Source of the DNA: Amycolatopsis sp. A133
GTDB taxonomy: Bacteria > Actinomycetota > Actinomycetes > Mycobacteriales > Pseudonocardiaceae
Reading direction: 5' to 3'
DNA length: 64,000 bases
Assembly (NCBI RefSeq): GCF_031082405.1
Contig: NZ_JAVHJU010000007.1
Location: 310,001 to 374,000, forward strand
The notes beneath the pieces were generated by a model. That model was not told the origin of the DNA and ran no database searches. It saw nothing but the letters and a program-made list of their open reading frames with translations. The stretch's first letter is position 1. Every line of letters begins with the position of its first letter. Positions 62,056-64,000 of this stretch are shown here, piece after piece. The translations under genes and the position numbers were made by a program.

Positions 62056-62505
62056 ATGGAAGAAACTCGAAGCGGCAGCTCGTTCGGCGCGAAGCCGACG
62101 CTCGACGAGCTGCTCGACGAACTCGTCGAGCTGCGGCTCCCCGCGATGGCGGAGCAGATCCCGCTCGTCCGGATGCTGACGCACGGCGTGGTGTCGCGGG
62201 CGGACTTCGGGCTGGACGCCATCGCCGACGCCAAGATGGCCGTCGACGAGGCGTGCGCACAGCTCGTCCAGCTGGCCGAGCTCGGCGCCCAGCTGCAGTG
62301 CCAGTTCCGCCTGGCCCCCGACGGCCTGCACGTCGTCGTCTCGACCCGGTCGAGCGACCCGCGCCCGCCGAGCGACCGCACGTTCGGCTGGCACGTCCTG
62401 ACCACCCTGAGCCGGTCGGTGACCGCGCACTGCGACGTCCTTCCCGGTGGAGGCGCGGGCATCGTCACGATCGAGCTGGTGCTGAACCCGGGAACGAGCG
62501 CGTGA
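62056..62505 (+). CDS. RsbW-like anti-sigma factor with degenerate kinase motifs
   Basis: The 149-residue protein has the fold pattern of GHKL anti-sigma factors. The N-box appears as AVDEACAQLV with Gln69 in place of the Mg-binding Asn, and no DxGxG G1 box is visible; FGWHVLTTLSRSV probably matches the later G2 region. It may bind the sigma factor but have weak or no kinase activity. A longer reading frame from GTG 61990 exists, but it would place the promoter inside the gene. The gene overlaps the sigma gene by 4 bp (GTGA), as in rsbW-sigB operons. Confidence 0.78.
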   Translation: MEETRSGSSFGAKPTLDELLDELVELRLPAMAEQIPLVRMLTHGVVSRADFGLDAIADAKMAVDEACAQLVQLAELGAQLQCQFRLAPDGLHVVVSTRSSDPRPPSDRTFGWHVLTTLSRSVTAHCDVLPGGGAGIVTIELVLNPGTSA

Positions 62506-63293
62506 GCAGCGAGCGGAAAACCCTCCTCCACCGCCCGGACGAATACGCCCACTGCGAACCGCTGTTCCGGGAGCTGGGCGAGCTCGACGCCGACGACCCG
62601 CGGCGGGAGGTGGTGCGGAGCAAGCTGGTCACCGAGCTGCTCCCGCTGGCCGAGCACATCGCGACCCGGTTCTCCGGTCGCGGCGAGCCCCGGGAAGACC
62701 TGGTCCAGGTGGCGCGGATCGGCCTGATCAACGCCGTCGACCGGTTCGACCCCACCCGCGGCCACGACTTCCTCTCCTTCGCCGTCCCGACGATCATGGG
62801 CGAGGTCCGGCGGCACTTCCGCGACACCGGCTGGTCCGTGCGGGTTCCCCGCCGGCTCAAGGAGCTGCACCTTTCGCTGAGCCAGGGCTCGGCGGTGCTC
62901 TCCCAGCGCCTCGGCCGCGCGCCGACGCCGACCGAGCTGGCCGAGCACCTGAGCCTGGACGTCGACGAGGTCCGGGAAGGGCTCCTGGCGGGCAACGCCT
63001 ACCAGGCGCTGTCGGTCGACAAGCCGGTGCACGACGACGCCGAGGCGCTGTCGCTGGCGGACACCATGGGGGAACCGGACCACGAGATGGCCATGGTCGA
63101 GAACCACGAGGCCCTCCAGCCCCTGCTGCAGGAACTGCCGAAGCGCGAGCGCGCGATCCTGGTGATGCGCTTCTTCGGCGGGCTGACGCAGACGCAGATC
63201 GCCGACCGGGTCGGCATTTCCCAGATGCACGTCTCCCGGCTGCTGTCGCAGACCCTGGAGCAGCTGCGCGGCAAGCTCACCGGCGACGCCTGA
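62502..63293 (+). CDS. SigB/SigF/SigG-family stress sigma factor
   Basis: The 263-residue protein has region 2 (LLPLAEHIATRFSGRGEPREDLVQVARIGLINAVDRFD and FLSFAVPTIMGEVRRHFRDT), region 3 (VRVPRRLKELHLSLSQ to LSLDVDEVREGL) and region 4 (PKRERAILVMRFFGGLTQTQIADRVGISQMHVSRLLSQTL). This is the actinobacterial SigB/SigF group of general stress and development sigma factors. It is released by partner switching from the upstream RsbW-like protein. GTG 62502 is coupled to the upstream stop. It likely reads the GTTT/GTGTC-N15-GGGTA promoters in this region. Confidence 0.9.
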   Translation: MSSERKTLLHRPDEYAHCEPLFRELGELDADDPRREVVRSKLVTELLPLAEHIATRFSGRGEPREDLVQVARIGLINAVDRFDPTRGHDFLSFAVPTIMGEVRRHFRDTGWSVRVPRRLKELHLSLSQGSAVLSQRLGRAPTPTELAEHLSLDVDEVREGLLAGNAYQALSVDKPVHDDAEALSLADTMGEPDHEMAMVENHEALQPLLQELPKRERAILVMRFFGGLTQTQIADRVGISQMHVSRLLSQTLEQLRGKLTGDA

Positions 63294-63304
63294 GCCCCCT
63301 TCAA

Positions 63305-63393
63305 AGCGCCCCAATGTGGCGTTCGGTGCGTTGGACGCACCGAACGCCACATTGGGTGCGTTGGACGCACCCAACGCCACATTGGGGCGCTTG
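63305..63393. repeat. Compound nested palindromes after the sigma gene
   Basis: The outer arms 63305-63324 and 63374-63393 are exact 20-bp reverse complements. Inside, CAATGTGGCGTTCGGTGCGT pairs with the arm ending at 63355, and GTGCGTTGGACGCAC occurs twice. The left arm can therefore pair with either the middle or the right arm. It probably ends transcription of the sigma operon. Confidence 0.7.
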
Positions 63394-63452
63394 GGCGGGG
63401 TGCGGGCGTTGCGGTCGCCGGAACTGTCGGACCCCGGCGTTACGCTCTGCCC

Positions 63453-64000
63453 ATGCCCGACGCCGACACCGTCACCACGGAACCCCCAGCCACCGCCGTC
63501 GCCACCGAGGTGCGGCGGCGGCCCGCGTTGTCGCCGTCCCGGGCCAGCGACTTCAAGCAGTGCCCGCTGCTCTACCGGTTCCGCGCGGTCGACCGGCTGC
63601 CGGAAGTCCCGACCAAGGCCCAGCTGCGCGGCACGCTCGTCCACTCCGTCCTCGAACGGCTCTTCGCCCTCCCGGCCGCCGAACGCGTCCCGCCCCGGGC
63701 GCGCGAGCTGCTCGGGCCGGCGTGGACGGACCTGTCCGCCGACCGTCCGGAGTGGACCGAGCTGTTCGACGGCGGGAAGCCCGGCGACCACGCGGAGTGG
63801 CTGCGGTCGGCGGAAAAGCTGCTGGACGCCTACTTCGAGCTGGAAGACCCGCGACGGCTGGAACCCGAAGCCTGCGAGCTGCACGTCGAGATCGAGCTGG
63901 GCTCCGGCGTCCTGCTGCGCGGCTACATCGACCGCCTCGACGTCGCGCCGACCGGCGAGATCCGGGTCGTCGACTACAAGACCGGTGCCGCGCCGCGCGA
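63453..64000 (+). CDS. RecB-like PD-(D/E)XK nuclease family protein, 3' end cut by window edge
   Basis: The visible 182 residues begin MPDADTVTTEPP, followed by RPALSPSRASDFKQCPLLYRFRAVDRLP, the Cys-containing start of the RecB/AddB-type nuclease domain (CPLLYRF), and LRGTLVHSVLERLF. At the end, LLRGYIDRLDV and IRVVDYKTG supply the catalytic Asp, Asp and Lys of the PD-(D/E)XK site. Such stand-alone proteins resemble the RecB family exonuclease of actinobacteria and likely act in DNA repair. TACGCT six bases before the ATG suggests a leaderless transcript. It continues beyond the window. Confidence 0.88.
   Translation, partial: MPDADTVTTEPPATAVATEVRRRPALSPSRASDFKQCPLLYRFRAVDRLPEVPTKAQLRGTLVHSVLERLFALPAAERVPPRARELLGPAWTDLSADRPEWTELFDGGKPGDHAEWLRSAEKLLDAYFELEDPRRLEPEACELHVEIELGSGVLLRGYIDRLDVAPTGEIRVVDYKTGAAPR

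Overview
This window comes from a high-GC actinobacterium, most likely a member of the Pseudonocardiaceae close to Amycolatopsis. The reasons are the base composition, the many GTG starts, translationally coupled operons with ATGA or GTGA overlaps, and the families present (a DUF6474-like protein, a CU044_5270-like sigma partner, a GAF-ANTAR regulator, an F420-type oxidoreductase, a SigB/SigF-type stress sigma factor and bacterial Ku). This is inferred from family content, not from a marker gene. No rRNA, tRNA, CRISPR array, prophage or insertion sequence was seen. Both ends cut genes: a DUF6474-like gene at the left and a RecB-like nuclease at the right.

Layout. 0.5-4.1 kb: a four-gene osmoprotectant (OpuB/ProU-type) ABC importer. 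4.3-7.3 kb: a copper-handling cluster (membrane protein, YcnI, CopC, CopD). 7.5-10.9 kb: a phosphotransferase-like gene, an HTH-TPR regulator and two small Pseudonocardiaceae-type genes. 11.2-14.6 kb: an MFS sugar transporter and GH1 beta-glucosidase divergent from a TetR regulator. 14.6-15.1 kb: a non-coding block with DnaA-box-like sites, GC-rich repeats and a hairpin. 15.1-22.4 kb: an amino acid aldolase-like enzyme, a sugar-lactone oxidase, a divergent PRPP synthetase paralogue, an SDR, and two CoA-ester lyase genes. 22.4-23.8 kb: an ECF sigma factor with its partner. 23.9-33.0 kb: an eight-gene uptake and catabolic operon (peptide-type ABC importer, aldehyde dehydrogenase, SDR, amidase) divergent from a FadR-type GntR regulator with a 15-bp palindromic operator between them. 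33.0-38.7 kb: patatin-like lipase, class F sortase with a probable surface partner, PLP enzyme, aldo/keto reductase and mannose isomerase.

The centrepiece, 38.7-54.1 kb, is a cellulose-degradation locus. It holds an AA10 lytic polysaccharide monooxygenase, a GH6 and a GH48 cellobiohydrolase, the cellobiose importer CebEFG with the beta-glucosidase BglC, a CebR-type LacI repressor, and a second LacI regulator beside an orphan CebE paralogue. CebR-box-like palindromes (core GAGCGCTC, or GAGCGCTT at one site) lie before each transcription unit. Secreted enzymes would cut cellulose to cellobiose, CebEFG would import it and BglC would hydrolyse it. A relic of another CBM2-carrying secreted enzyme remains between the GH48 and GH6 genes.

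From 54.1 kb to the end lie a sugar-acid dehydratase and then a stress and DNA-repair block: DUF3040 protein, CBS protein, UdgX, Ku, GAF-ANTAR regulator, STAS protein, F420-type enzyme, a Rho-N/SAP-like small protein, an RsbW-like protein and a SigB/SigF-type sigma factor. At least four promoters in this block fit a SigB-type pattern (GTTT- or GTGTC-like, 15-nt spacer, GGGTA), which suggests a local regulon of that sigma factor. Several hairpins act as likely terminators; one 22-bp-arm hairpin family occurs three times.
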